In this document: positions 47,669-58,434 of the stretch, one piece after another | Position numbering within the stretch: position 1 is the first letter of the stretch | How the letters are laid out: every line of letters begins with the position of its first letter | Assembly (NCBI RefSeq): GCF_020379485.1 | Contig: NC_063446.1 | Location: 16,379,525 to 16,443,524, forward strand | Direction: 5' to 3' | Length of the DNA stretch: 64,000 nt | Origin: Brassica napus | Lineage: Eukaryota > Streptophyta > Magnoliopsida > Brassicales > Brassicaceae | Notes under the pieces: generated by a model | What the model saw: the letters and a program-made list of their open reading frames with translations, nothing else | The model's database searches: none | Told to the model about the DNA's origin: nothing | Translations under genes and position numbers: made by a program

Positions 47669-48131
47669 TGTAACGGCCTGATTCCCCGGCGTCCGACCGG
47701 ATTTATTGAAAGGGCGTTATGGACACGTGTCTACTCGTTTAGACAACCCTACTTCTCCCGTTACTGGTCCTAAGAGTCGACGGACGCATAACCTTCTGTG
47801 AAATACTGTCACACTCGTATCCATATGCTTCTACTTACAGTCCTGCGCACAGGGAAATGGAAAGAGAGGGAATGAGCAACGGGTTACTCAGTGAAGTGAC
47901 TATAGACCAGCTTGCGTGCATGACACTCTACACTACTCTATGCGGGAACCAGGGCTGGCTACCCACTACAATCAAGCCAAATGCATTCTAGAACGTTCTA
48001 TCAACATTTTCAAGTAATCACAGTTCTAAACTTTACTATCTACCTAGGAACTCTAGGTATTTTACCCTAGTGGGCTGTAGAAAAACCCCATTCTCTTATA
48101 GAATTTTTGGGCCAAAAATCGGGACGTTACG
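47669..48131 (-). repeat. 5' LTR of the gypsy element, internally deleted (463 bases)
   Basis: Its first 370 and last 90 bases match the ends of the 1820-base partner; the middle is missing. The join lies at about 48043-48050, with CCTAG-type sequence on both sides of the deleted part, suggesting microhomology-mediated loss. Confidence 0.82.
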
Positions 48132-48136
48132 AAACG

Positions 48137-48740
48137 TTCTTTTACGAACGATATATTAATCATCTTAATTATAATATATGGGCAAGACATCTACATATAA
48201 ACTTATGTTTTTACCAAACAATAATCCACATATATTTTAATCAAACGTTCTTTTATGAACGATATAGTAATCATCTTATAATATATGAATATATGCCATC
48301 AATGATATCGCTTCATCCACACTCAAAACATCTGAAAACATGGTTTTGTTATTTCTGTTTTTGCTAAAGAAAGACATGTGACATGGGATATTCATAGGTT
48401 AATGTATCATCAACTAAACGCAAAACATTCAAGATTCGGACATAAACAAAATGAAAACCGACACACCGTTGCCTACATTTTCTCTTGAGGTCTTCAATAT
48501 TTGGTTCTTTCATAGCATCTTGAACGGCTCCGGCGATCCCCTTCCTCGAAATCCAGTATAATAAATATTTTTTTCTCTTTTCCAATGCTTCGGCATTGGT
48601 TTTTTTGGGAAACCATCTTCCTTCATCAAATATTCATAATTCTGTGTTTTATAATTTCACAAAACACATGATCGATCATTATCATATTTATTCGGAAAAC
48701 CACCAAGACATTCCAAGTTCAAGCTGATCAACAACTAAGC
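48137..48740. other. Short duplicated hairpin segment, otherwise no gene recognised
   Basis: AACGTTCTTTTACGAACGAT (about 48134-48153) recurs as AACGTTCTTTTATGAACGAT (about 48244-48263), each with a self-complementary CGTTC/GAACG pair and similar flanks, a roughly 110-base direct duplication. The short minus-strand ORF at 48364-48585 resembles nothing I know. Confidence 0.55.
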
Positions 48741-48756
48741 AAGTAGCTTGTGTGTG

Positions 48757-50207
48757 TGTGAAAACCTCTAACCTCTTTCTAAAAAGTAACCTCTTTTAGC
48801 AGCGGCGTTCTTTGCTCCGGTGGCCGCCGGTGCCGCGCGTGGTCACCGGAGGCGGTCTCTTCTCCATCTCCTATTTTGTCTTTGCTCCGTTTTGTCCTTC
48901 TTCCCTCTTGCCGTCGAGATGCGTGGGGTTGTGGGAGAGGCTCCGTCACGGTTACTTCTTGGTTTTGTCCAGAGAAACCCAAATCCGTGATTGAGCATCG
49001 TCTTCCTGGAGCTTCAGCGAGGCGGTGCGAATTGGAGGTAGACGGAGTCGGTTTTTAGGGTGTTGGCTCCGATGGTCTACGTTTTGTCTTGTAGATCTCT
49101 CGGAGTGCTTCGGCGGTGAAGGTGCGTGGAGGCTAGAGGACCACTCTTTCCTCTGTTTTGTTTTGGATCTGTATCTCGAGGTTGTATCCTCGACGATGGG
49201 TGGTGTCTAAAGGTTTCTTTATCACTGTCGCTTGGGGTCTTGTGACGGTGGTGGGATTTGCTTTGGCTCAAGAGTGGCGGCGGTTGTTCCGTCGGTTCGT
49301 ACCCATGATTCCGACTGTCGTGTGGTGGTTGGTTCCGTGGGGTTTGGCGTCTGCAATTCTGGAGTGGTTTGAGAAGCTTTGTCATCTATGGCTTGGTCCT
49401 CTCTGTCGCTCAAGAGTGCTCACTTTTGTTGGTTTTCGCACATGTTTTGGGCAAGTGTTTGACATCTCGCGCGGGATGTATCCTTCAGTTTCTCTGTTTC
49501 AGTTTCTTCTCCGTGTCTCCAGCGGGGTGAAGCTGCGCAGAGCTTGGATGATCGCATTAGGTTCTCTAATGTGGACCAGGGCGTCATGTGTGCTCCTGAT
49601 TGAGTCATTCAGAGCTCGTTTTGGCGAGGAGACCTGGGTTGAGATGAGCTATCCCAGTGCTTAGGCGACTGATAGGTCCCCTTGGCAAGTTTACCTCTTT
49701 CATCTTTTGCAGGAACTGAAGCATTTGTTTCTGGATTCACCTTCACTGCAGCCCGTCTTGTCCGAAGGCGTTGAGTCGTAGGGTCTGTCTCAGGTCCTTG
49801 GCGGTTCTTAGCTTTCCTAGTCCCGGCGGTTTCAGAGGCTCCGATGCTTCCCTCTAGGTTTGCTATATATCCTCTTTTACTGTTAGCGTCAAGAGCTTCA
49901 TGGACAGTCTAAATTACGAGCTTGAAGAGATCATCGAAACCAGCTACTCCGGTAATAGCACGGGAAAACCGGCATCCGCGGAAACGTGGTAAACCTCACA
50001 TTCTCGTGGCTCCTATTAACGGTTGAGAACGGAGACTGATATTCTAAGGATTCCCAAACGTTCTAGCGGATGGCGTCGGTTTAGTGAGCGAGCGAAGCTA
50101 GTCTTGTGAGGTTTGATTTAGAAAATTTTGGTTGATTCGAGCTTGTAATTGACACTGTAATGCCGGTTTCTGGATTATCAATAAAATCGTAAATATCTAT
50201 AAAAAAA
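48757..50207 (+). mobile_element. Poly(A) retroposon with 16-base target duplication (Sadhu-like or 5'-truncated non-LTR element)
   Basis: The 16-mer AAGTAGCTTGTGTGTG flanks a 1451-base segment (48741-48756 and 50208-50223). The segment ends with an AATAAA signal (about 50180) and a terminal A run, the marks of target-primed reverse transcription of a polyadenylated RNA. It is far GC-richer than its surroundings and has open stretches (for example 49158-49664), but nothing resembles reverse transcriptase or a known protein. Non-coding Sadhu retroposons of Brassicaceae look like this; I cannot confirm family membership. Confidence 0.8.
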
Positions 50208-50223
50208 AAGTAGCTTGTGTGTG

Positions 50224-50937
50224 CTCTTTTCCTAACCTTTGGTTTTGTCCCAGTAGTTTTTCCAAATGAAAGTTTTTAACAAGACCACAAGTTAATTCGC
50301 ATCACTTGGTTGTTGATCTTGGTCCAAGAATATCATTATCTATCTTATGTTGTTTTTTATTTCTAAGTTTGTGCTATGTTTTTTTCATTTTCGAAAACTC
50401 TAGTCTTTGGTCTTTGTTGTATATTCGAGAGGAGCCTATGTCTTTACTTCTCTTGCATTTTCGATAACTTGTGCATGTACAAGTCTCTCCCTTTATAAAC
50501 CTGGTCGGAATCTACTAAGAGGTATCCACTCTTTTTTTTCAAAACCTTTGTTTTCTCTTTTCTTCTTGCTTGTCGAGTTGATTGAGTGTTGGTGTGTAAT
50601 ATCCAACTTCTGGTGTATAATATCCAAAGACTAAGGGCTCTAGTTTGGTGTGTCATATCCGATCTATTGCCTAGGAGTATCAAGGAGCCTTTCCGCAGTT
50701 TCTTGTGTCACCATTCGATATACTGCCTTTGAAAAACTTGAGTCTTTTGATTTGTTTCTGCAAAAGATTATCCCATTTTTCCAGAGCAGCATCCTGAGAT
50801 CTCATTAGAAGGCAAACCGCTTCGTTAGAAAAGCCATTAAACCGTTACGGTGAGTCAACGAAAACAAATACAAAACTGATACATTAGAACAGTTTTACTT
50901 AATTGAATATAAACTTTAATTAGATTATTGTACGCCA
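50224..50937. other. Intergenic, no gene recognised
   Basis: Contains a few loosely repeated GGTGTGTAATATCCAA-type motifs near 50590-50660. Otherwise featureless. Confidence 0.4.
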
Positions 50938-51875
50938 GGTGCTGTGGTCAGGGCCGGCTGATGACCAGGGGCCAGCAGTGCACCCGTCCAGGGTCCATTG
51001 TTGGAGGGCGCCCATAATTTTTTTTTTTTTTTATGTAGAAGTGCAATTTAATTTTTTGTAAACAATACATATATTTTTTTAGAAAAACAAAATTAATAAA
51101 TAAAAAATTTATAAATATAACTTTATGGAAACAATATCTTATTTATTTTAAATTTTAAATTTTTTTACCAAATTATAATTAATATTAAAATATTATAATC
51201 AACATTAAAAGTAGTTACCTAATGTGAGTTTTTTAGGCATGGGTATATTTCATCAAGACGTCTTCAGTGACAATACTATTTTAAAAATCTCAAAATCGTT
51301 GATTCTTCGAGGATTCTTACATTGTTGATTAGTTTATGTAAGTGATCTTTAATATTTTTTTTACTATCATGTTTTTTGTTTAGAGATCACTGATTTTTTT
51401 GGTAGAGCAAAATATTTTTTTCGTTTCTAAAACGTCTAAGGATTTTTTTGTTTTCTTGTTTAAGGTATCCATTTCACTTTTAACTTCATCAATTCATTTT
51501 TATGATTCTTAAATCCAGACGTACTTTTCTTTTTACTTAACTTTTAGAAATTAACTTGACTTTGAAGTATAGCCAACTAAAAATGTTATATTTTTAAGGT
51601 TTTTGTAGAAGCAAATGATTTTATTCTCAAAAAAAAAAGCTATAAAAAAAGCAAGACTGTTTTATTTTTATGATTGTGCTTACCTTTTCAAACGAAAACG
51701 ATTTTATTTTACCTTGTAGCTACAATACCAAAATTTTAATTTCATCGGTTAAGGGTCACTTTTTTTTTTGCCCCAGGGTCCGTAAAAGGTTTGAGCCGGC
51801 CCTGGCTGTGGTATAGTAGTTATCACGTTTGCCTTTACACGCAAAAGGTCTCTTGTTCGATCCTGGGCAGCACCA
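50938..51875 (+). pseudogene. tRNA-Val(UAC) gene interrupted by a DNA transposon
   Basis: The first 11 bases of the tRNA (GGTGCTGTGGT, 50938-50948) and the rest (51813-51875) lie on opposite sides of a hAT-type insertion; 51805-51812 is the duplicated target. Rejoined, the parts give the plant valine tRNA with a UAC anticodon. The acceptor stem is GGTGCTG/CAGCACC with discriminator A, the anticodon stem is TTTGC/GCAAA, and the T loop is TTCGATC. It also carries decay: an extra T in the anticodon loop (TTTACAC), ATAG in the D arm and mismatches in the T stem (TCTTG). A TTTT pol III terminator follows at about 51882. It cannot make a normal tRNA. Confidence 0.85.
50949..51804. mobile_element. 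Non-autonomous hAT-type transposon
   Basis: 856 bases with 11-base perfect terminal inverted repeats (CAGGGCCGGCT at 50949 and its complement ending at 51804). They are flanked by an exact 8-base target duplication, GCTGTGGT (50941-50948, 51805-51812). The CAGGG-type end and 8-base duplication define hAT. The interior is AT-rich with no transposase frame. Confidence 0.92.
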
Positions 51876-52146
51876 TATTAGTTTTATACCAATTCAGTAC
51901 TGGTATTTCCATTCACATAGCAGTTGTTAATCTGAATCCAGTTGTGTTACTTTCCATTCATTAATCCTCCAAAGAGCAAATGAAGATGTGTTAATATGTC
52001 GCTTGAAGTAACATAAAAGCAAATACATTCTATCTACCTTAAAAATTAATCAAAAATCTACAAACCAATTAATCTTTGGAGGATTAACTTTGCTTACATT
52101 ATCTTGATTGTTTCTCTCTAAAAAATTTTCGTATTTTTATTTCGCA
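51876..52146. other. Spacer between tRNA pseudogene and MULE
   Basis: Nothing recognised. Confidence 0.4.
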
Positions 52147-52155
52147 TTTTATGTA

Positions 52156-53868
52156 GGGCTTTTTGCAAAATTGACCTACAACTTAAAGTCAAACACAAAA
52201 CTAACCTCCTTTTTTTTTTGAAAATTGGTTTTGCCCTATTCACCCCACAAGTTCATCTAATTTACGAAAATACCATCAATTTTTTTTTTTTTTCGAAAAT
52301 GACATCTTTACTCTCTCACCCTCATCATCTTCAAGTAATTACAAGATTGTCATTGTCATCAATACCACAACCACCATGAACAACCAATTTGAAGCTCTTA
52401 ATGCTCCCAAAATCGATTTACCCTTCTTCTTTTTCCATTCTTGTGAACTAAACACAACATATCTCTCACTTTCTCTCCACAATGAGCTAAAAAAACCCAA
52501 GATTTTGATTCTAAAATTTTTATGGTTCATAGAGTCATAGAAGCTAACGATTCTGGGTGGATGACTTTCGTTTGTGATTCTGTGTGCTTGGAGAAGCCTT
52601 ATGTATGCTAAGGAACTTATCTCACCAATTTAAGGTATGACATCGAGTTTTTTTCCAGATCTGTTCGTCAGACGACTTACTTGGGAAGTCGTCTGGCTGT
52701 AGACGACTTACCTGGAAGTCGTCTGGTCAACGCAAAGGTTATTTTTGCAATTGACTTTGAAATCTGTAACCTGAGACGACTAAAAGTTAAGTCGTCTACT
52801 ATTGTTTGGTTTCAAAAAAAATTCCAAAGAACCTAGACGACTTACATTTCAGTCGTCATAGGTTAGTTTTGCATTTGACTGGATAATTACAGAAGTTTGA
52901 CTTCCCCAGACGACTTACATTTCAGTCGTCTGTCGAAAATTAAAATAATAATATTTTTTTAAAAGTAAACGACTTACAATTAAGTAGTCATAGGTTAGTT
53001 TTGCAATTGAAAAAAAAAACTTCAAGATTTAATTATACATAGACGACTTATAATTCAGTCGTCCACCAGACGACTTACTTGTAAGTCGTCGAGGATTTTT
53101 TTCCGATTTTCTGGTCAAACCTCGTAAATCCTGGACGACTTACATTTCAGTCGTCTCGTGGACGACTGAATTATAAGTCGTCTGTATATAAAGGTTCGGT
53201 ACGATGTGGACGACTGAAATATACGTCGTCCGGGTAAATTATTCAACAGACGACTGAAATATAAGTCGTCCACACCTTAAACATAACCCCTAAACTTAAT
53301 TATCTAATTAAACACTTCATAAAACCAAATCAAACTTGAAAAGTGTTTACTATACACAGAAATAAACACATATAGGTGAAAACTAATTTTTGAAAAAAAC
53401 ATTTTAGTTTTCCAAAATCTAACCCTAACAATACATACAATACTACAACATATGTTTGTCAAACTCCTAAACTAAAGTATTTCATGATTCACTACTTCCA
53501 CTCATCTATCTTCAAAATAAATCAATTTTATCATATCTTAATTTATATCACTTAAAACTGTTTATAATTACTTGATTTTTATTTTTCACGCATCAAAATA
53601 TTTTTTTACAAGATTTATAAATTATTTTTAAAATAAACTGGTACCAGACGACTTACACTTCAGTCGTCCAGACGACTTCCAACATCTCAGACGATTCAGA
53701 CGATTTACTGGGGCTATATTCGTAAAAATGGCTTCTGTTTTTTTGTTTGGTCACAAGGGGTTGAGCTGTAATTTCACTAGGCTTTTAGGTTAGTTTTGTA
53801 TTTGATTCAAGTTTGAGTATAGGTTTGGGATTAAAATCAAGTTGTGGGTTAGTTTTGGCAAAAACCCC
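52156..53868. mobile_element. Non-autonomous Mutator-like element containing a fold-back array
   Basis: 1713 bases flanked by an exact 9-base duplication, TTTTATGTA (52147-52155, 53869-53877), the Mutator signature. The ends are inverted repeats of about 50 or more bases with indels (GGGCTTTTTGC at left; complement of GGGGTTTTTGCC at right, then ACAACTT and ACAAAACTAACCT in both). Most of the interior up to about 53720 is an array of short palindromes described separately. No transposase gene. Confidence 0.85.
52670..53720. repeat. Array of GACGACT...AGTCGTC fold-backs
   Basis: About a dozen units, each able to form a 6-8 bp stem (GACGACT/AGTCGTC) with an 8-9 base loop. Three are identical, GACGACTTACATTTCAGTC plus GTC (52836, 52909, 53134); others are inverted (GACGACTGAAATATAAGTC form, 53209-53275) or lightly mutated. 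Many are spaced by a recurring ATAGGTTAGTTTTGCA(A/T)TTGA block. Confidence 0.9.
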
Positions 53869-53877
53869 TTTTATGTA

Positions 53878-55440
53878 TGTATTGTAACTAAAGGAAACTG
53901 GTAGGATGGCCTCTTTCCAGTGTTTGGTATTTTGTTCAGCGCAGGAGAGATCAACGATCCGGGATCAACATCATCCAATGCACTTATGCACACATTTATC
54001 TAAGAAATCAGACATTTTACAACAACAATTTCTGTCGTCCATTCTTTAGAATTATGGAGTACAGACTGATGTCTCGAGTTTTAACCCGATTATCTAACTG
54101 CAAGTGCACAGTAAAGTACGCAGTAGTAATACGGGATCGAATCCACAGGGACCGATGATCACACGTAGAGTTGCAGACAAGTTAATAGCTACAGCGAATC
54201 AAAATATATTTTTGATGGTTTTTATTTAATTTTCTCTAGTGTCACAAAGCATAAACAAGCATATAAAAAGATGATTTAAACGATTTGAAAACTATTTTAA
54301 AACAAACGTTGGACATTGGGAATTCTCAGGAATTTCTTTTTAATCAAGATACAATTAATGGAAGACACAGGGATATATTAAGAACCGTCTAGAACTCAAA
54401 CACGATATTAGAATTAACCTACTTCCGTAGCGCTAATTCTCTATGTTATAGAAATCTCCACACTAACTTCCGCTGAGTTTCAATTTCTAAACAAGCATTA
54501 AGAACAGGTTCAATATGTTCACAAAGCGCAATAACATCAACTTCCGAGGGTTAAGGACACTTTGCTCATCTAAAGTATTTTCGGAAGTTCAAACAATCAC
54601 TTTCGGTGCATCAAACAATCTGAAATCATGAACTAAGTGATCAATTCAGTTCAAGCAGTAAGAAATCCATTAGATGAAGAACCAAAACGTAATCCCTTAG
54701 TCTACACACGTTTTATGGATCAAAACATCAAGAAATCCCCTATGAGAACCCCTAAACCCAACTAGATGACTACTCACACATAACTAAGCAAGAACAAAAC
54801 GATTTTGATGAAGAAAACATGATAAGATTGTATTAAAACAGAGTAAAGGTTCAGAAGATCTTCTCCAAATGGTTTTGAGATGAACTCCTTTACAAATCTT
54901 CACAAATCACACCAAAACAAGTACAAAACACTCAAATCTTCTCTCTAGAACTTGTAAATCTCCTCCTTGGTCGCCCCTGGTCTTTTCTGAGTCTCAAAGG
55001 TCGAGTTCTTCTCTTTTTATTGAGGGGAGTGGGTAAAAAGGAGTGAAAAGCTCGTTTGTGCGTGTGGAGCCCGTAGCGCCTGAGATCGGTCGATCCACAT
55101 GGCTCGGATCGGTCGATCTCGTGTATGAAAGCCTGGGATCGGTCGATCCAGGTAGCCCGGATCGGTCGATCTCGTGCTCTGTGCGATCAATACTTCATTC
55201 GGTCCATTGTTCGGTCCATCTTGCTTCTGAATAAATCCCGAATGCGTTCTTTTCTTTCAAGCTATCTAGTAACCTGCATATTACACTTAAGAACACCAAA
55301 ACGCATCAAATAGACCAAAACATTAATTAAAACCGACCATTTAATTGCTCCAAAACGAGTTTAAAACCGTTAAAAACACGGAATATCACAGACTAACAAG
55401 GATGAGTATATATATGTTGATAGAATAGAGAAAACAAAAG
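53878..55440. repeat. Transposon-like sequence with paired GATCGGTCGATC units
   Basis: The block near 54095-54155 (including ACGGGATCGAATCCACAGGG) is one I associate with dispersed plant repeats, family not known to me. At about 55083-55180 a 40-base unit occurs twice, each containing two GATCGGTCGATC near-palindromes. No coding frame resembles a known protein. Confidence 0.45.
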
Positions 55441-55658
55441 AAAGAGATTAACAACTGCTATGAATAATATATCTGAGTTTATGGAGTTTTTTTTTGAACA
55501 AAGAGTTTAAGGAGATTATACAATTCAATTAAAGCTCTTGAAGAAAAGTTTTGTTTTTATTTGATAGATTTTAAAGGCTACTCAAAAAAAAAAAAAAAAC
55601 CAACAATTAAGTTTTAGAAGAACCAAAGCGAAAACTAAAACAACTTGAACAATCAAGG

Positions 55659-56345
55659 TCAAACTAGCAAAAGACTCAAACTCGATACGAGGAATACCAA
55701 CGAACATATTTGTAATGTAAAGTTGGTACTGCATCCAATAAACCCGTCTACAACATCCGTCCAAAAATCATCCTTAGTTTGAGCTTCAACATTGAGGGCT
55801 TGTTGATATGCTTCAGCAATAGTGAGAGGTTTCAACAATTTAACAGGCTCTCTGATCTTTTCCCTCAAACCACGAATGAAACGGTAATCAACAAGTGTCA
55901 AGAGCGAATTAAACTCGTTAACATATTCGTCTACTGATCCCTCTCCTTGTCGTAGCATGTACAAGCGTTGCGACATCACTCGATTATAGTTGAATGGTAG
56001 GTACGTCTTTAGCATCTTCTTCTTCAACTTATCCCACGACGAGATCTTAGGTCTGCCCAAACGTGCTCTCGAAGTCTTTAGACGTGTCCACCAGGCTGCT
56101 GCTCTTCCGCGGAATCGCATTGCGATTAGGGGAACACAACGGTCCAAAGGGACTCGTTTGAACTCAAGAGTCTCCTCGACCGTGACGATCCACTCTAGGA
56201 GTTCCACGGTCGTTTGTCTGCCATGAAACTCCGGGATGTCAAATTTGAACCCTTTCTCCCATGCTAACAGATTATCGTTTTTTTCATTATCAGATTCTTC
56301 TTGTGGCCGGACATGGACGTAGTCCTCCTCCTCTCGAGGTTCCAT
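55659..56345 (-). CDS. Isolated Ty3/gypsy-type gag fragment
   Basis: A 228-residue ORF. It starts MEPREEEDYVHVRPQEE, and from about residue 32 shows the retrotransposon gag domain (FDIPEFHGR, LLEWIVTVEETLEFK, RFRGRAAAWWTRLK, SWDKLKKKMLKTYLPFNY, VDEYVNEFNSLL). A dozen or so residues expected after LLTLVD are missing, and the end after NVEAQTK is unrelated low-complexity sequence. No LTRs, protease or zinc knuckle are nearby. It is probably a fragment of a dead element. The intact frame across the gag core leaves open a captured or co-opted gag gene. Confidence 0.7.
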   Translation of the reverse strand: MEPREEEDYVHVRPQEESDNEKNDNLLAWEKGFKFDIPEFHGRQTTVELLEWIVTVEETLEFKRVPLDRCVPLIAMRFRGRAAAWWTRLKTSRARLGRPKISSWDKLKKKMLKTYLPFNYNRVMSQRLYMLRQGEGSVDEYVNEFNSLLTLVDYRFIRGLREKIREPVKLLKPLTIAEAYQQALNVEAQTKDDFWTDVVDGFIGCSTNFTLQICSLVFLVSSLSLLLV

Positions 56346-57369
56346 GGTAGCTTTTTTTGAGAAAAACTCTATTTTATAAAACCTCTAAACTGCTGGAATG
56401 AAAATGAAACAAAAGCTAGAATAAATAGAGCTCCAAATCTAGGGTTTTGATAGACATACCTACGCAAAATTTGATTAAATGTCAAAATCGGTTGGATATA
56501 TTCGAATATTCGATTAAAATAAGTTTCACAAAATATCTGTATAACGTTATCTACTCACAAACCCTAATTACATAGAAAACACGAACCCATCATAGACTAA
56601 AATATTAATATATTACTAGGTATTTTCCTACACTATGCACCACATGCAATAATAATTTTTTTTTTTATTTTTTTAATTTAAATTTAAAATTTTTTATTAT
56701 TCTTTATATTTTTTTTTTATTTTTTTCAATTTTTAATATAAATTTTTATTTAATTAAACATAAAATTAAGATAAAATAAAAAAATTTGGTTTATTTAAAA
56801 TTATATTTTAAAAATAGATATGTATATATTTAAAATTATAATCTTAGATAGATTTTATCTATTTCTTTGGAATAAAATATATTAAATCAACTTTTATAAA
56901 ATTAATTAAAAAATTTGATATAGAAGTTATATAATTATCAAAAATTACAACTAAACATTATTTACAAAATTTGTAGATATATTAAAAAACTAATAATATT
57001 AAGATTAACAATTTTTTTTTTCAAAAAATTTCAAAAAATTAAAAATATTTTTAGTTATAAAATTGTATAACTATAAAAAAATACAAATAAATAATACTTC
57101 AAAATTTGTAAGATATTATTATATTTTATTATTATGTTATTTAATGTCATCTTTTAATATACTTACTTTTATCATGATGCATAATTTACTACCATATTCT
57201 AAAAAGTTTACCAAAAACATAAATAAGCATTAAATGTAATTGTTCATGTCACATTTAGCCATAAACTATGTCATCAATTCTAGTATGTCATGTCATATTT
57301 TTGTAGTGAAAATGATCGTAGAGTGTACATGTGCCAAACTCACTTTGCAAATAATGTCTAGGGGGTATA
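56346..57369. other. AT-rich region with a degenerate minus-strand Helitron 3' end
   Basis: Near 56617-56650 the minus strand reads a weak GTGGTGCATAGTG hairpin and then CTAG, like a worn Helitron tail. The rest up to 57369 is extremely AT-rich with no gene. Confidence 0.4.
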
Positions 57370-58434
57370 TCCTCTATATATTAATTTTGAAGCATTACGC
57401 CTTTTAAGTGTAACCACGTATCATCACTATGATGATTCTGAGAATCCTTGGAAAAATATGTTAGCCCATTTAAATATATATTATATTTTTACTATACTAA
57501 TTATTAAATTGATTAGTGCATAAAAGAAAATTTTCTATCTTTTCCTTAAATAAAAGCTTCGAAATTACCTGATATGATTAACATATATGACAATTAATGA
57601 TTTGAATAATAAAGATTTGATAATAGTTTTTGTATCCTTCATCATTTTGTTTAATTTATATTATTAAAAAATTAAACAATCACATTAACCATATAATAAA
57701 AAATCTAGATTTTTTTCTTGTATATTATATTTTTATTTTTTAAAACGACTATAAATTACTAAAACTGTTAAAAATCTTACAATGAAAATTTTGTAAACAA
57801 TGGTTTTATTTATTTTTGTTATAAAAAAATACAAATGCTCATAAAATATGAAATATCATTTCATAGATATTCAAATTAAATATATATACTTTAATATCAC
57901 TTAAATTAAACTATATAACATATAACATATAACATATAAAAATACATATATGTTTAATTTCAAAATTTCACTGAAAAGGTATTGCGACCTGAATATTTTA
58001 TTTTTGAAATTTGCATTAAATTTTTAAAAACGATTATAAATTCCTAAGACAATAAAAATCTCACACTGAAAATTTTGTGATTAATGGTTTAATTTTTTTT
58101 ACATAAAATATAAAAATGTTAATAAAATCATATTAGTAGGAACTAAGAAGCTTGAATTAAATATTCATATTAAAATATATTATATATCTATGTCAATATC
58201 CTTTAAATTTAATTATATACCCTGTAAATAAATAAAATGATTGCTTTGATTTATTTACTACAATTTATGTGTTTATTCTAGTTTAATTATATATATAAAT
58301 TTTACTCGCTTCTCAATTATTCAATATGTTTATTTTTGATAATACGTAAATGAACATAAATTTATATAATAATATGTAAAAATATTTGGTATACATAATG
58401 TCCATTCTATGGAATGCGAGGATCTCGGTTGATG
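57370..58434 (+). mobile_element. Non-autonomous Helitron, copy 3 of a local family
   Basis: Starts TCCTCTATATATTAATTTTG and shares ordered blocks with copies at 13732 and 24143 (for example CATCACTATGATGATTCT, AAACGACTATAAATTACTAA). The 3' end (GGAATGCGAGGATCTCGG) is more degraded and the CTRR end is lost. It is the most diverged of the three. Confidence 0.7.

Larger units (their letters stand above)
42860..48131 (-). mobile_element. Degenerate Ty3/gypsy LTR retrotransposon
   Basis: Flanked by the 5-base duplication AAACG (42855-42859 and 48132-48136). On the minus strand, the 5' LTR is at 48131-47669, followed by the primer site TGGTATCAGAGC (about 47665-47654). A decayed interior of about 3 kb comes next, then a purine tract AAGTGGGGGAGAAT and the 3' LTR at 44679-42860. 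Recognisable remains are a gag-like start (MSTRRMSSTVNDDQS near 47485), a gag fragment EGQFQGIRQGDMNVREY near 47130, a protease-like YTLFDTGAT (46494-46480 region), the start of reverse transcriptase (IPVVVEYADAFE near 45985) and a C-terminal EFGDEFH near 44720. Stops and frameshifts throughout; much of pol is missing. Confidence 0.88.

Noticed and set aside
48364..48585. 73-residue minus-strand ORF
   Set aside because: No family resemblance and no supporting splice or promoter signals.
49158..49664. 168-residue ORF in the poly(A) retroposon
   Set aside because: GC-rich low-stop sequence; tryptophan-rich translation with no motif, and an antisense ORF overlaps it.
52670..53720. CRISPR-like array
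   Set aside because: Units are palindromes with irregular, related spacers inside a plant transposon; no CRISPR context exists in a plant nuclear genome.
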